From assembly GCA_035995205.1 (NCBI GenBank), contig DASYKS010000035.1, positions 1 through 64,000 of the forward strand: DNA of 64,000 bases. The letters run 5' to 3'. Shown piece by piece: positions 44,960-53,663 of this stretch (its first letter is position 1; the number at the start of each line of letters is the position of its first letter). The notes beneath the pieces were generated by a model. It worked only from the letters and a program-made list of their open reading frames with translations, did not search any database and was not told the origin of the DNA. Source of the DNA: DASYKS01 sp035995205 (GTDB lineage: Bacteria > Acidobacteriota > Thermoanaerobaculia > Multivoradales > UBA5704). The translations under genes were made by a program, and so were the position numbers.

Positions 44960-45517
44960 ATGTACGAGAAACACTTCTTGCGGTTTGCCAAACCCGGAGG
45001 TACATTGAGCCCGGTGTCGACCGAAGACCAAGACCAAGATGCCGACGGCGGCTGGAATCCGGGCGAGGAGACCCGCCGCGCCACCCGCCTGCTCGAAACC
45101 CTGACCCACATGCAGGGGCTGACGCGCGGCGAGCTCGATGATCTGCTCGGCGCCGGCCGCAGTTATTCGAGCCAGCTGTTCGGCCATCGCTTCTCGCCGA
45201 AATACGAGCGGATTCTCGACGTGCTCCGCGCGCTCGACATCGAGCCCGGTTTTTTCTTCCGTGTCCTCTACCCGGATCCATCGGACCGGCCCCGGCCGAC
45301 GTCGATGTTCGAGCGTTTCTTGAGCCGCCTCCACCCTTCAGCGGAGCCGGCCGCCGCAAATCCAGCGCCTCCGCCCGCTGCCAAGCCGGCGCGCCTTGAT
45401 CTCACCGAAGAGAGCTTGGAGCGAAAAATCCGCGCCACCTTGGAGAAGATGCTCTTCGAGCGCGGCCAGAACGCACCCGCCCGGCCGGCGAAGTCCGCCG
45501 CCAAGCGTGAAGACTAG
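44960..45517 (+). CDS. Helix-turn-helix protein, XRE-like
   Basis: This 185-residue protein has a central region LLETLTHMQGLTRGELDDLL then GAGRSYSSQLFGHRFSPKYE and ILDVLRALDIEPGFFFRVLY, an XRE-type HTH as seen in small acidobacterial regulators. A Pro/Ala-rich linker and a helical C-terminal segment (LTEESLERKIRATLEKMLFE) follow, perhaps for dimerisation. It is divergent from cphB with 146 bases between starts, so control of cyanophycin breakdown is a reasonable guess, not shown. Confidence 0.6.
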   Translation: MYEKHFLRFAKPGGTLSPVSTEDQDQDADGGWNPGEETRRATRLLETLTHMQGLTRGELDDLLGAGRSYSSQLFGHRFSPKYERILDVLRALDIEPGFFFRVLYPDPSDRPRPTSMFERFLSRLHPSAEPAAANPAPPPAAKPARLDLTEESLERKIRATLEKMLFERGQNAPARPAKSAAKRED

Positions 45518-45556
45518 AAGGAAACTCAGTGGGCCAACGGCGCTGCCTGTTTGGGT

Positions 45557-45620
45557 AGGGGCGGAGCTTGCCTCCGCCCGAGATCTGCGACAACCGCGGG
45601 CGGAGGCCAGCTCCGCCCCT
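45557..45620. repeat. REP-like palindrome
   Basis: 24-base arms at 45557-45580 and 45597-45620 are complementary with one mismatch around a 16-base loop. The core is GGGGCGGAGC...GCTCCGCCCC. It lies between the convergent HTH and TPR genes and could serve as a two-way terminator. Its sequence differs from the 27.3-kb palindrome, so two families are present. Confidence 0.75.
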
Positions 45621-45706
45621 TGTACGCCCGTCCAGCTTCTGTTTCATCCCGCGGGGCCGGCGCCTGCCGGTGTGGAAGCTAGAAGGTAATGCGGGGCGCG
45701 CGCCCC

Positions 45707-47035
45707 TCAAAGCCGCGTTTCGCGCTCCAGCTGGGCGGCGACCGTGCGGATCAGTGCGGTCGTGGCCTGTTCGGTGCGCGCGGCCTCGCGCAGCAACAGG
45801 AACGACGCGAGAGCCTCGCGGCCGATGCCGAGGGCGGAAAACGAGCCGACCAGCTGATCGGCCGCTTCATAGACCTCGGCGAACCGCCCCTGGCGTACCC
45901 AGACCGCCGCGAGATCGAGATCGGCGAGCGCGACGTAAAACGGCATTCCGTGCCGCTCGTACGCCGTGCGGTTCTCGCGGAAGATCGCCTCGGCCGTGGA
46001 GAGGTCGCCCAACCCCGCGGCGATCTTGCCCTCCTGGCCGCGGCGTTTGAGCAGGTCCATCTCCCCCGCATATTGATGATAGAGGGGAGCCAAGGCGTCT
46101 TGCGCCCGGCGCGCTTCCTCGAACCGGTCGAGCAGGATCTCGCAGTCGACCAGGTTGTGGAACGCGATCCACATCAGCCGGCCGTCGGCGGCCGGATCGA
46201 GCTCGTCGAGCGCGGCCAAGAACCGCCGGCGCGCCTCCCCGGGATCTTCGCGGTAGACCGCGGCGATGCCCTGGAGCACCAGCGCCTTGCCCACCAGGCT
46301 CGGCTGCTTCGCCGCGCGGCGGAACGCGATCAGCCGGCCGAGGAACTCTTCCGCCTCGGCGAACCGCCTTTGATCGATCAGCAGCGAGGCGCCGCGGTCG
46401 AGCAGATCGGCGGCAAGGCCCGGATCGGCGGTCCCTTCCTCCCAATGCTCTTCGGCGGCGATCAGAGAGCGCTCGGCCGCGGCGAGGTCGCCCACCAGCC
46501 GCTGCGCGTTGCCCAACTCCGCCCACGTCCGGCAACGCAGGTCGGCGACCTGGCCGGACGGATGGGCTTCCTGGTCGAGCCGGGCTGCCGTCGCGACCGC
46601 AAGCTGCGCCACGCCCAGCGCGCGCGCCGGCGACTCGGTACGAAAACGCTCGACGTAGCCGAGCAGAGCCTCCACCCGTGCCCATCCGCGCACGCCGGCC
46701 GCGTCCCCCGGCGGCAACGCCTGGAGCGATCGCCGGTCGCCGTCGAGCGCCGCGGCCACCTCGCGCGCCGCCACCTCCCGTTCGCGCTCCAGGCGGGCGT
46801 ACACCGCGCGCGCGGCGCGCAACGCGTAGCGGACCGGAAACTCGTAGTTCTCGGGGCGATAGCGCGGGGCGGTGCCGAACCGTCGACCTTCGAGCACCAG
46901 ATACGCTTCCGCCGCCGCGTCCTGGCAATCGGGGCACCCGGCGATCAGGTGACGAATGACCCGCTTCCGCTCGTCCCGGTCGAGACCCCCTGCGATCAGG
47001 GCGGCGAAACTCTCGGGGTCAGGGTGATCGCTCAT
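45707..47035 (-). CDS. TPR protein with N-terminal zinc-finger-like motif
   Basis: This 442-residue soluble protein starts DPESFAALIAGGLDRDERKR, VIRHLIAGCPDCQDAAAEAY. The H-x3-C-x2-C motif is that of anti-sigma zinc fingers. The remaining 350 residues are helical repeats of TPR type (LRCRTWAELGNAQRLVGDLA; LLDRGASLLIDQRRFAEAEE; IWIAFHNLVDCEILL-like). In related genomes such proteins often accompany ECF sigma factors, but here the nearest sigma gene is 20 kb away. The start is chosen at ATG 47035, where the finger begins. Confidence 0.75.
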   Translation of the reverse strand: MSDHPDPESFAALIAGGLDRDERKRVIRHLIAGCPDCQDAAAEAYLVLEGRRFGTAPRYRPENYEFPVRYALRAARAVYARLEREREVAAREVAAALDGDRRSLQALPPGDAAGVRGWARVEALLGYVERFRTESPARALGVAQLAVATAARLDQEAHPSGQVADLRCRTWAELGNAQRLVGDLAAAERSLIAAEEHWEEGTADPGLAADLLDRGASLLIDQRRFAEAEEFLGRLIAFRRAAKQPSLVGKALVLQGIAAVYREDPGEARRRFLAALDELDPAADGRLMWIAFHNLVDCEILLDRFEEARRAQDALAPLYHQYAGEMDLLKRRGQEGKIAAGLGDLSTAEAIFRENRTAYERHGMPFYVALADLDLAAVWVRQGRFAEVYEAADQLVGSFSALGIGREALASFLLLREAARTEQATTALIRTVAAQLERETRL

Positions 47036-47145
47036 CGGGGACGCTCCAGGTGAATCGGTGACGCCGGTATTCTCGCATGCTCGCGTTCCTGCGAGAAGCG
47101 GTCGAAAATCCCGCCCACCGATTCGGTAGGCGGGGCGAGGCTTCA

Positions 47146-47454
47146 TTAGACGCCAGAGGCGGCGTCCACCGGCCGGCTCCGCTCCCCGGGAGGCGTGACG
47201 TCAACGGCGTCACAGGGTCTCGGCTTGCCGTTCGGATCGATGCAGGTGCCGGCAGTCGGCGGCGGCGCGAGCCTCTCCGCCGATTGGAGCCAACCGCCGA
47301 GATCCTCGATCCATGCGGTGAGGCTCCGAACGGAAAGCGCGAAGTCGAACGGCCGCGCGGCCGCGGGAGCGCTCGGCGCGAACGCGCCGAGCAGGACGAT
47401 CGCGGCGATCAGCAATAGGCGGGTGGGGCGACACGTGGGGGTGATGGCAGACAT
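47146..47454 (-). CDS. Small exported protein with CIDPNG motif
   Basis: This 102-residue protein follows AGGAGATGAGACT. It has a signal peptide (about 1-33, ending APAAARP), an amphipathic stretch (LSVRSLTAWIEDLGGWLQSA) and a tail with TCIDPNGKPRPCDAVDV, two cysteines that could pair. I recall similar small exported acidobacterial proteins with CxxDPNG tails but know no function. It is transcribed alone, and the 263 bases upstream of it show no gene. Confidence 0.65.
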   Translation of the reverse strand: MSAITPTCRPTRLLLIAAIVLLGAFAPSAPAAARPFDFALSVRSLTAWIEDLGGWLQSAERLAPPPTAGTCIDPNGKPRPCDAVDVTPPGERSRPVDAASGV

Positions 47455-47717
47455 AGTCTCATCTCCTGTTCCAACAGTTTTTGATTCGGCCGCACGACAA
47501 GTGCGACCCGGTGGATTGGCGAATCGGGGGAGAGTGTGCCCGGTTTGTCGGAGCATTTCAGCGGTTGGACCACAAATCGGCCCAATCTCGGCCCTTCGCA
47601 GAGAAACAGAGAGAAGCGAAGGACGCGCCACGGGGAGCGCACCAATAGAAATCCGTCCTGAAAACGGAAATCGCGGTTTCCTGCCCGCTCGCGGCGCCGT
47701 GCGAGGAAGCCGGACCG

Positions 47718-48482
47718 TCAGGGCGCGCCGGGTACGTACTCGGCGGCGAGCGCGAGCGGCGCGATCCGTGCTCGTACCGCGGCCATGAATTCGTCGCCCG
47801 GGTCGACCTTGGTGGTGAAGTACGTCGGGTCCTGCTCCTCCCACAGAGGGGTGCCGCGAAAGCGACCGTACTCGTGGTGGCCGATCAGATAGCGGATCGT
47901 CGGATACCGCGCCACCAGATCGGCCACCAGCTTCGCGTCGGCCCGCACCTGGCATTCGGTGAGCGGCGCCGTGCTGCCACCGACGTTCTCGATCCCGATC
48001 GCGGCCCGGTTCAATCCGATGACATGGCGGGCGATCATGGTCTCCGGGAGAAGCCGGTAGATCGCGCCGTTCCGATCGACCGCGAACTGGGAGGCGACGT
48101 TCACCCGTCCCGCGCGCCGCAGCTCCGGACGGGAAGAAGGAATCTTCGCGGTGCGGAACGCATTCCAGAGCGCCGGCAGATCGGGCAGCTCGGTCCAATG
48201 CAGCACGATCATGCGCGGCACGAAGCGCAGGCCGGCGGCCTCCCGGCCGTAGCGCTCGCGCACGTATTCGATGGTCAGCCGGGAGCGGCGCCATCCGTGC
48301 GGCAGAGGCAGCGGCACGACGGCGAGCCCCGCGCCCTCGGCGCAGTCGATCTCGGCGGCTTTCGCCCCCGCCGCAGCGCTACGCGCGAGGCGCCCGGCGC
48401 AGCCTGAGCCCACGCCCAGGAGCCCGATTAGCAGGGTACTGAAGAGCGCCCGGCGGGAAGGAAAACCAAGATTTGGCGACAT
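47718..48482 (-). CDS. Lipoprotein N-acetylmuramoyl-L-alanine amidase
   Basis: This 254-residue protein has a lipoprotein signal (LLIGLLGVGSGCAGRL, Cys about 28). The amidase_2 domain has zinc His in RMIVLHWTELPD, ARHVIGLNRAAIGIENVGG and YLIGHHEYGR, and K-VDPGDEF at the end supplies the usual Lys/Asp of the site. It should cleave the amide between MurNAc and the peptide in the periplasm, for cell-wall recycling or division. It is divergent from the TonB receptor with 215 bases between starts. Confidence 0.88.
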   Translation of the reverse strand: MSPNLGFPSRRALFSTLLIGLLGVGSGCAGRLARSAAAGAKAAEIDCAEGAGLAVVPLPLPHGWRRSRLTIEYVRERYGREAAGLRFVPRMIVLHWTELPDLPALWNAFRTAKIPSSRPELRRAGRVNVASQFAVDRNGAIYRLLPETMIARHVIGLNRAAIGIENVGGSTAPLTECQVRADAKLVADLVARYPTIRYLIGHHEYGRFRGTPLWEEQDPTYFTTKVDPGDEFMAAVRARIAPLALAAEYVPGAP

Positions 48483-48697
48483 GCTCTTGTCCCTCTCCTC
48501 GCGGTTCGATGAAGCGCGCCGACCTTAAGACGCCGCTCGAAGATTCGTCAAATGGACGCCGCCGCTTTGACGCTACGCCCGGTCGCGCTACCATTACGGC
48601 CAGCTCTCGGGCCATATCTTCGGATTCGGATCTCGCTGCGGCGCTTGAGACGCGCGGGCGCTTCGATTCGATCCATCACTTTCAAGGGGAAAGATCG

Positions 48698-51175
48698 ATG
48701 ATCAAGCCATCGAGAAGTACGATCGTAGCGCTGCTGTTTGCGTTTCTCGCCGGGCTTTGGGCTCCCGCCCTGTTGGCGCAGGGAAACGGGCGCATCGAAG
48801 GGCGGCTCACCCGCAAGGACGGCACCGGGATCGGCGGGGTCACCGTGGTGATTCAGTCGACCTCGCAAGCGACGCTCACCGATTCCGACGGCCGCTACTC
48901 CTTCTCGGGGCTCCCGGCCGGTAGCTACGAGCTGAGCTTCACCGCGGGCGATTCGACCGACAGCGCGTCGGGCGTCGAGGTCGCCGCCGGCCAGACCCGG
49001 ACGGTGGACAAGCAGGTCGACTGGGACGTCTCGTTCGCCGACTCGATCACGGTCTTTTCCGCCTCCCGCCAGAACGAGAAGATCACCGAGGCGCCCGCGG
49101 CGGTCACCATCATCACGGAGGAGCAGATCGCGCGCGAAGCGACCCACGCCCAGCTGCCGAAGCTGCTGGAGTTCACCCCCGGCGCCGAGGTCACGCAGAG
49201 CGGGATCTACGATTTCAACTTCAACACCCGCGGTTTCAACAGCTCGCTCAACCGGCGCGTCGCGACGTTGATCGACGGCCGCGATCCGTCGGTGCCGTTC
49301 CTCGGAGCGCAGGAGTGGGCGGCGGTCTCGTTCCCGCTCGACGACATCGCGCAGGCCGAGCTGGTGCGCGGCCCTTCCGCCGCGCTCTACGGAGCGAATG
49401 CCTCCTCCGGCGTGCTCAACCTGATCACCCGCCGGCCGAAGGACAGCCGCGGGCTTCTCCTGCGCTTGACCGGCGGGGAGCTCTCCACCTTCAACGTCGA
49501 CGGGCGCTACGCCGGCGCGATCAACGACGCGACCTATTTTAAGGTGATGGCCGGTCTCCGGCAGAGCGGCGATTTCACCGTCTCGCGAAACGGCAAGGCC
49601 GAGTACTCGAAACCCTGCACCGTGAGCGGTCAGACCGACTGCCTGCCGCAGGAACGGGTGCCTTTGAACCCTGAAGACGACGACGACATCAAATTCGGCT
49701 CCGCCCGGCTGGATCGCTATTTCAGCGGCGGCGGCGCGTTGCTGACGGCGGAAATCGGCCGCTCGGACATCTCGGGGCCGGTGTTCCAGACCGGCATCGG
49801 CCGCGTCCAGCTGGTCGACGTCGTCCGCGACTGGTCGCGGCTCGATTACTCGCGCGACCATTTCAATTTCCTCGCCTCCTACAACAAGAGGAACGCCGAG
49901 CGGCAGACCGCGCTCTCGGCGGGCAACAACGTCACGCTCGACGACGACAACTTCAATCTCGAGGGCCAGACTTATTGGGGCATTGCCGGCGACAAGGCGC
50001 GCATCGTCCTCGGCGGCAGCTATCAGGACGAGAACATCGACAGCCTCGACCCGCGAACCGGGCGTCAAACCCTCATCTTCAACCCGGTCGGGTCGAAATC
50101 ACAAGCGGCCTACGGCCAGCTCGATTGGAACTTGGCCGACACCTTGAAGCTGGTCCTTGCCGGCCGCTACGACGACAGCGACCTGCACGAGTCGCGCTTC
50201 TCGCCCAAGGGCTCGCTGGTCTGGGCGGTGCGGCCGAACCACACCCTGCGCGCCTCGTACAACGAAGGTTTCCAGGTCGCCAACTACTCGGAATTCTTCC
50301 TCCAGGCGGACGTCGCGGCGGCGGTCAACCTGTCGCCGTTCGAAGCGATCTGCCGGGCGGGCGGCGTTTCCTGCGGGTTCGATCCGGACAACAATCCGGC
50401 GACCGCCAACACGCGCGTGCTGGCCCTCGGCAACAAGGACTTGGAGCTAGAAGAAGTGAAGACCTGGGAGCTCGGCTACACCGGCATCCTGGGCGGCAAG
50501 GCGGTGCTGACCGCCGAGTACTACAACAGCAAGAACGAGAACTTCATCACCGACCTGCTGCCGCAAGTCGGCACGCCGCTCGGCCGGCTGAACGCCAACT
50601 TCGGTCCCTACCAGGCGCCCGCCGCGCTGCCCGCTCCGGTTGCCGCCCTGCTGATGACCCGCCTCCGCCAGGGGCTGGGAGCGAACTTCTTCATCCTCAC
50701 CAACAACCTCGACGGCACGCCGATCCTGGGCGCGGTCTCCTACACCAACTTCGGCGCCGTCGACACGCAGGGCGTCGACCTCGGCCTCAACTGGGCGGTG
50801 ACCGACGACTGGAGCGTCAACGCCGCCTACTCCTGGTTCGACTTCGACATCCAGGACAGCCAGCCGGGCCTCGACCGCCTGCTGCTGCCGAACAGCCCGA
50901 AGAACAAGGCGGCCTTCGGCCTCGGCTATACCGAGGATCGCTGGAACGCGGCCTTCAGCTACCGTTGGGTCGACAAGTTCCGTTGGGTCACCGGACCGTT
51001 CCAAGGCGACGTCAAGTCGTATAGCTCGGTCGACCTGAACGCAAACGTCGATCTGACCTCCACCCTGTCGCTCGGCCTGTCGGTCGCGAACGCCTTAGAC
51101 GACGAGGCCTACCAGTCGTTCGGCGGCGACCTGATCGGCCGGCGCTCGCTGCTCAGCCTGACCTATAAGAAGTGA
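48698..51175 (+). CDS. TonB-dependent receptor with carboxypeptidase-like N-terminal domain
   Basis: This 825-residue outer-membrane receptor has AGGGGAA before ATG 48698 and a signal peptide ending PALLAQG. It then shows a carboxypeptidase regulatory-like domain (GRIEGRLTRKDGTGIGGVTV), the plug (EAPAAVTIITEEQIARE, VRGPSAALYGANASSGVLNL) and a 22-strand-type barrel. The last strand ends SLTYKK without the usual aromatic, which is seen in this subfamily. The ligand is unknown; no siderophore or sugar enzymes flank it. Confidence 0.92.
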   Translation: MIKPSRSTIVALLFAFLAGLWAPALLAQGNGRIEGRLTRKDGTGIGGVTVVIQSTSQATLTDSDGRYSFSGLPAGSYELSFTAGDSTDSASGVEVAAGQTRTVDKQVDWDVSFADSITVFSASRQNEKITEAPAAVTIITEEQIAREATHAQLPKLLEFTPGAEVTQSGIYDFNFNTRGFNSSLNRRVATLIDGRDPSVPFLGAQEWAAVSFPLDDIAQAELVRGPSAALYGANASSGVLNLITRRPKDSRGLLLRLTGGELSTFNVDGRYAGAINDATYFKVMAGLRQSGDFTVSRNGKAEYSKPCTVSGQTDCLPQERVPLNPEDDDDIKFGSARLDRYFSGGGALLTAEIGRSDISGPVFQTGIGRVQLVDVVRDWSRLDYSRDHFNFLASYNKRNAERQTALSAGNNVTLDDDNFNLEGQTYWGIAGDKARIVLGGSYQDENIDSLDPRTGRQTLIFNPVGSKSQAAYGQLDWNLADTLKLVLAGRYDDSDLHESRFSPKGSLVWAVRPNHTLRASYNEGFQVANYSEFFLQADVAAAVNLSPFEAICRAGGVSCGFDPDNNPATANTRVLALGNKDLELEEVKTWELGYTGILGGKAVLTAEYYNSKNENFITDLLPQVGTPLGRLNANFGPYQAPAALPAPVAALLMTRLRQGLGANFFILTNNLDGTPILGAVSYTNFGAVDTQGVDLGLNWAVTDDWSVNAAYSWFDFDIQDSQPGLDRLLLPNSPKNKAAFGLGYTEDRWNAAFSYRWVDKFRWVTGPFQGDVKSYSSVDLNANVDLTSTLSLGLSVANALDDEAYQSFGGDLIGRRSLLSLTYKK

Positions 51176-51245
51176 TCGACCCGCCGCCCGCCTCTCCCAC
51201 TTTTGGAGAGGCGGGCGGCATCCTCCCGCCATAGACTCCCCCACC

Positions 51246-51848
51246 ATGGCGATCGCCCTGCTCCCCGCCGCGGGAGCCTCCCGCCGCATGGGCCGGCCGA
51301 AGCTGCTGCTGCCGTTCGGCACGAGCACGGTGATCGGCTCGCTCGTCGCAAGCTTCCGCACCGCGGAAATCGAGCGGATTATCGTCGTCGCCGCGCCCGG
51401 CGACCTGCCGCTGCACGATTGGGTTCGCCGCACGGGGCTCACCCTCGCGATCAATCCCGATCCCGAACGCGGCATGCTTTCTTCGGTCGTCGCCGGGCTC
51501 GCGGCGCTCGGCGGCACAGAGGCCCTCACGGCGCGGCACGAAGCTCTTCTGATCTCCCCAGCCGATCTCCCCACCCTCCAGCCGGAAACCATCCGCGCCA
51601 CGCTCGCCGCTCTCTCGATTCCGGGAATCGCACTTGCCTGGCCGACCTACCGGGGCAAGAACGGCCACCCGCTAGGCATCGCCGCAGAGGCTGTTGCCGG
51701 AATCTCGACGCTAGATCCCGCGATCGGCTTGAAACAGCTCCGCGACCGCTTCTCCGGGCACACGATCGAAATCTCGGTCGACGATCCAGGGGCGGTGGCG
51801 GATGTGGACACGCCGGAGGAGTACGCTCGGGTGAGCTCCGGCGAATAG
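51246..51848 (+). CDS. MobA/MocA-like nucleotidyltransferase
   Basis: This 200-residue enzyme starts AIALLPAAGASRRMGRPKLL, the nucleotide-binding signature of the MobA/MocA/IspD fold. ISPADLPTLQPETI and RGKNGHPLGI are typical of MocA cytidylyltransferases that make molybdopterin cytosine dinucleotide. DVDTPEEY near the end is the usual acidic metal site. MocA serves xanthine-dehydrogenase-family enzymes, which fits the 2Fe-2S subunit at 53011, although the catalytic subunit is not in the window. Confidence 0.85.
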   Translation: MAIALLPAAGASRRMGRPKLLLPFGTSTVIGSLVASFRTAEIERIIVVAAPGDLPLHDWVRRTGLTLAINPDPERGMLSSVVAGLAALGGTEALTARHEALLISPADLPTLQPETIRATLAALSIPGIALAWPTYRGKNGHPLGIAAEAVAGISTLDPAIGLKQLRDRFSGHTIEISVDDPGAVADVDTPEEYARVSSGE

Positions 51849-51860
51849 AATCCGATCGCG

Positions 51861-52082
51861 ATGAAATCCGTTGCCGACGATCTGAGGTCCGAACAGCGAG
51901 CCGAGATGCTTCGGCTCTCCCTCGACGAACGCCTCGCGCTGGCGTTCCGGCTGGGAGAGGAAGGCATCGAGCGCTTCCGGCTTGCGAACGGCCTCGACCG
52001 GGAGACCGCCATCCGACTGCTCGAACGGCGCCGACAGGCCAGCCGAACGCCGTCCAAGTGCATGTCCGAGATCATTGGATGA
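51861..52082 (+). CDS. Small helical protein, likely partner of a lost nucleotidyltransferase
   Basis: This 73-residue protein reads LRLSLDERLALAFRLGEEGI then FRLANGLDRETAIRLLERRR and ends SRTPSKCMSEIIG. I recall similar short acidobacterial proteins directly before a nucleotidyltransferase gene, with the two overlapping. Here the downstream frame opens at ATG 52079 in the same overlapping style but stops after 27 residues where a toxin-antitoxin module begins. Function is unknown. Confidence 0.55.
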   Translation: MKSVADDLRSEQRAEMLRLSLDERLALAFRLGEEGIERFRLANGLDRETAIRLLERRRQASRTPSKCMSEIIG

Positions 52083-52162
52083 CGCTTCTGGCGCACCGTT
52101 TCTATGCCGCCGGCACCTTGTTCAACGGCTCAGCGTGCGGCTACAATGGCCACAGGAGGTGA
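52079..52162 (+). pseudogene. Truncated start of a nucleotidyltransferase-like gene (tentative)
   Basis: ATGA overlap with the preceding gene, then MTLLAHRFYAAGTLFN and a stop after 28 codons that runs into the ribosome-binding site of the antitoxin. It looks like the first codons of a gene cut by insertion of the next module. Too little remains for a family call. Confidence 0.25.
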
Positions 52163-52164
52163 CC

Positions 52165-52449
52165 ATGTCCACCGTAAGCACCCGAGTCCTCAAGGATCAA
52201 CTCTCCAACTACCTGCTGCGAGCCGAGGCCGGTGAGCAGATTGTCGTGCTGCGCGGCGGTCAACCCGTGGCTGCGCTGGTCCCCCTATCTCAGGTTCGAG
52301 GCATGGACGAGGAGTCGATCTTGGCCGAAATGGCGGCTCGTGGCCTGGTAACGCTGCCGAAGGGGGACATAACGACCGCGTTTCAAGGACCGACGGTGCC
52401 AAACCGAGGAAAACTGGCATCTGAGATGATCATCGAGGATCGGCGTTGA
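52165..52449 (+). CDS. Phd/YefM-family antitoxin
   Basis: This 94-residue protein follows AGGAGGTGACC. It reads VSTRVLKDQLSNYLLRAEAG then EQIVVLRGGQPVAALVPLSQ, the Phd fold, with a toxin-binding tail that ends KLASEMIIEDRR. The toxin start overlaps its stop (TTGA). It resembles the antitoxin at 21704 only at family level, so this is an independent module. Confidence 0.88.
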   Translation: MSTVSTRVLKDQLSNYLLRAEAGEQIVVLRGGQPVAALVPLSQVRGMDEESILAEMAARGLVTLPKGDITTAFQGPTVPNRGKLASEMIIEDRR

Positions 52450-52883
52450 TTTTATTCGTCGATTCCAGCGCCTTGGTCAAACTGTATGTCGAAGAACAGG
52501 GTTCCGAGCGAATGCGCCAGGCAGTGGCACATGGCAACCCGGTCGCCGCCTCAGACCTTGCATTCGCCGAGATCCACGCTGCACTTGCTCGTCGAAGACG
52601 GGAAGGCTCCCTACTCGCCCCCGAGTTCGACCGGCTCCACCTTCAGCTGGCTGGAGATTGGCCAAAGCTAACGCAGGTGTCGATCGGAGCCGAGATTCTC
52701 TCTCTCGTGCCCGATCTCTGCGCACGCCACCCTCTTCGAGGCGCCGACGCTCTCCACCTCGCAAGCGCACTACACTTGCAGGTGGGCGGCCTAGAGACCA
52801 CGTTTGCCTGCTCCGACCGTACCCTCCTTGCGGCTGCCGCCTCGGAGGGGCTCGCCACATTCGATCCTGTTCAAGCTGATTGA
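52446..52883 (+). CDS. PIN-domain toxin
   Basis: This 145-residue PIN RNase starts at TTG 52446 (MILFVDSSALVKLYVEEQGS) inside the antitoxin stop. Asp of VDSSALVK, Glu of FAEIHAALAR, and Asp of RGADALHLASAL and ACSDRTLLAAA make a full acidic set. It belongs to the VapC-like group with the DSSALVKLYxxE start. A TTG start coupled to the antitoxin keeps toxin output low. Confidence 0.88.
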   Translation: MILFVDSSALVKLYVEEQGSERMRQAVAHGNPVAASDLAFAEIHAALARRRREGSLLAPEFDRLHLQLAGDWPKLTQVSIGAEILSLVPDLCARHPLRGADALHLASALHLQVGGLETTFACSDRTLLAAAASEGLATFDPVQAD

Positions 52884-53010
52884 GCCGCGCGCTCGGACAG
52901 TAAACAAGGCGATTTCGGCCCGCCGCGCCTCCTTGCACTTTCTGCAACTCCGCGGCATCCTCCGCGTAAGCACGAAGGTTGTGCCCGGACGACATCGAAG
53001 GAGGCTGCCG

Positions 53011-53637
53011 ATGGCCGACGCCCACGATTCCGGTCCTCCCACCGTTTCCGGCATGTCGCGGCGTGCGTTTCTGTGCGGAGCGGGGACTACCGCGGCGGGT
53101 TCCGCGCAGCTCGACAGCGGCCTGCTGCAAGAGGTTCACGCCGCGAGCTTGGGCGCGGGAACCAGCCGCGGTCCGGGCGCGGTGCCGAGCTCTCTCAAAG
53201 TGAACGGCACTGCCCGTTCGATCCAGGTCGAGCCGCGCGCGAACTTGGCAGAGGTGCTGCGCGACGGGCTCCATTTGACCGGCACGAAAGTGATCTGCGA
53301 CCGCGGGGCCTGTTCGGGCTGTACGGTCTGGCTCGACGGCGATCCAGTCAACTCGTGCATGACGTTCGCGCTCGACGTCGGGAGCCGCGAGGTGACGACG
53401 ATCGAAGGGCTCGCCTCCGCCGGATCGATCCATCCGGTCCAGGCCGCGTTCGTCGAGCACGACGCGCTCCAGTGCGGCTATTGCACGCCGGGCATGGTGA
53501 TGAGTTGCGCCGCGCTGCTGGAGAAAAATCCGAATCCGACGCTCGCCGAGGGCGCCACTCCGCTCGCGCAAAACGCCTACAAGCTGCCGATCCTTGAAAC
53601 CATCGTGCGCCGCGCGCTATTGGCGGCCGGCGCCTGA
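53011..53637 (+). CDS. 2Fe-2S subunit of a xanthine-dehydrogenase-type enzyme, second cluster incomplete
   Basis: This 208-residue protein begins with a twin-arginine-like signal (MSRRAFLCGAGTTAAG at 15-30), so export is likely. The plant-type ferredoxin cluster is intact: CDRGACSGCTVWLDGDPVNSC. In the second domain CGYCTPGMVMSC is present, but the closing LCRCG of the normal family is replaced by PLAQNAYKLPILETIVRR, so two ligands are lost. No molybdopterin or FAD subunit follows. It is therefore either a decayed electron carrier or a one-cluster variant. Confidence 0.75.
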   Translation: MADAHDSGPPTVSGMSRRAFLCGAGTTAAGSAQLDSGLLQEVHAASLGAGTSRGPGAVPSSLKVNGTARSIQVEPRANLAEVLRDGLHLTGTKVICDRGACSGCTVWLDGDPVNSCMTFALDVGSREVTTIEGLASAGSIHPVQAAFVEHDALQCGYCTPGMVMSCAALLEKNPNPTLAEGATPLAQNAYKLPILETIVRRALLAAGA

Positions 53638-53663
53638 TCCATCTGAACTTTGGGAGTACGCCT

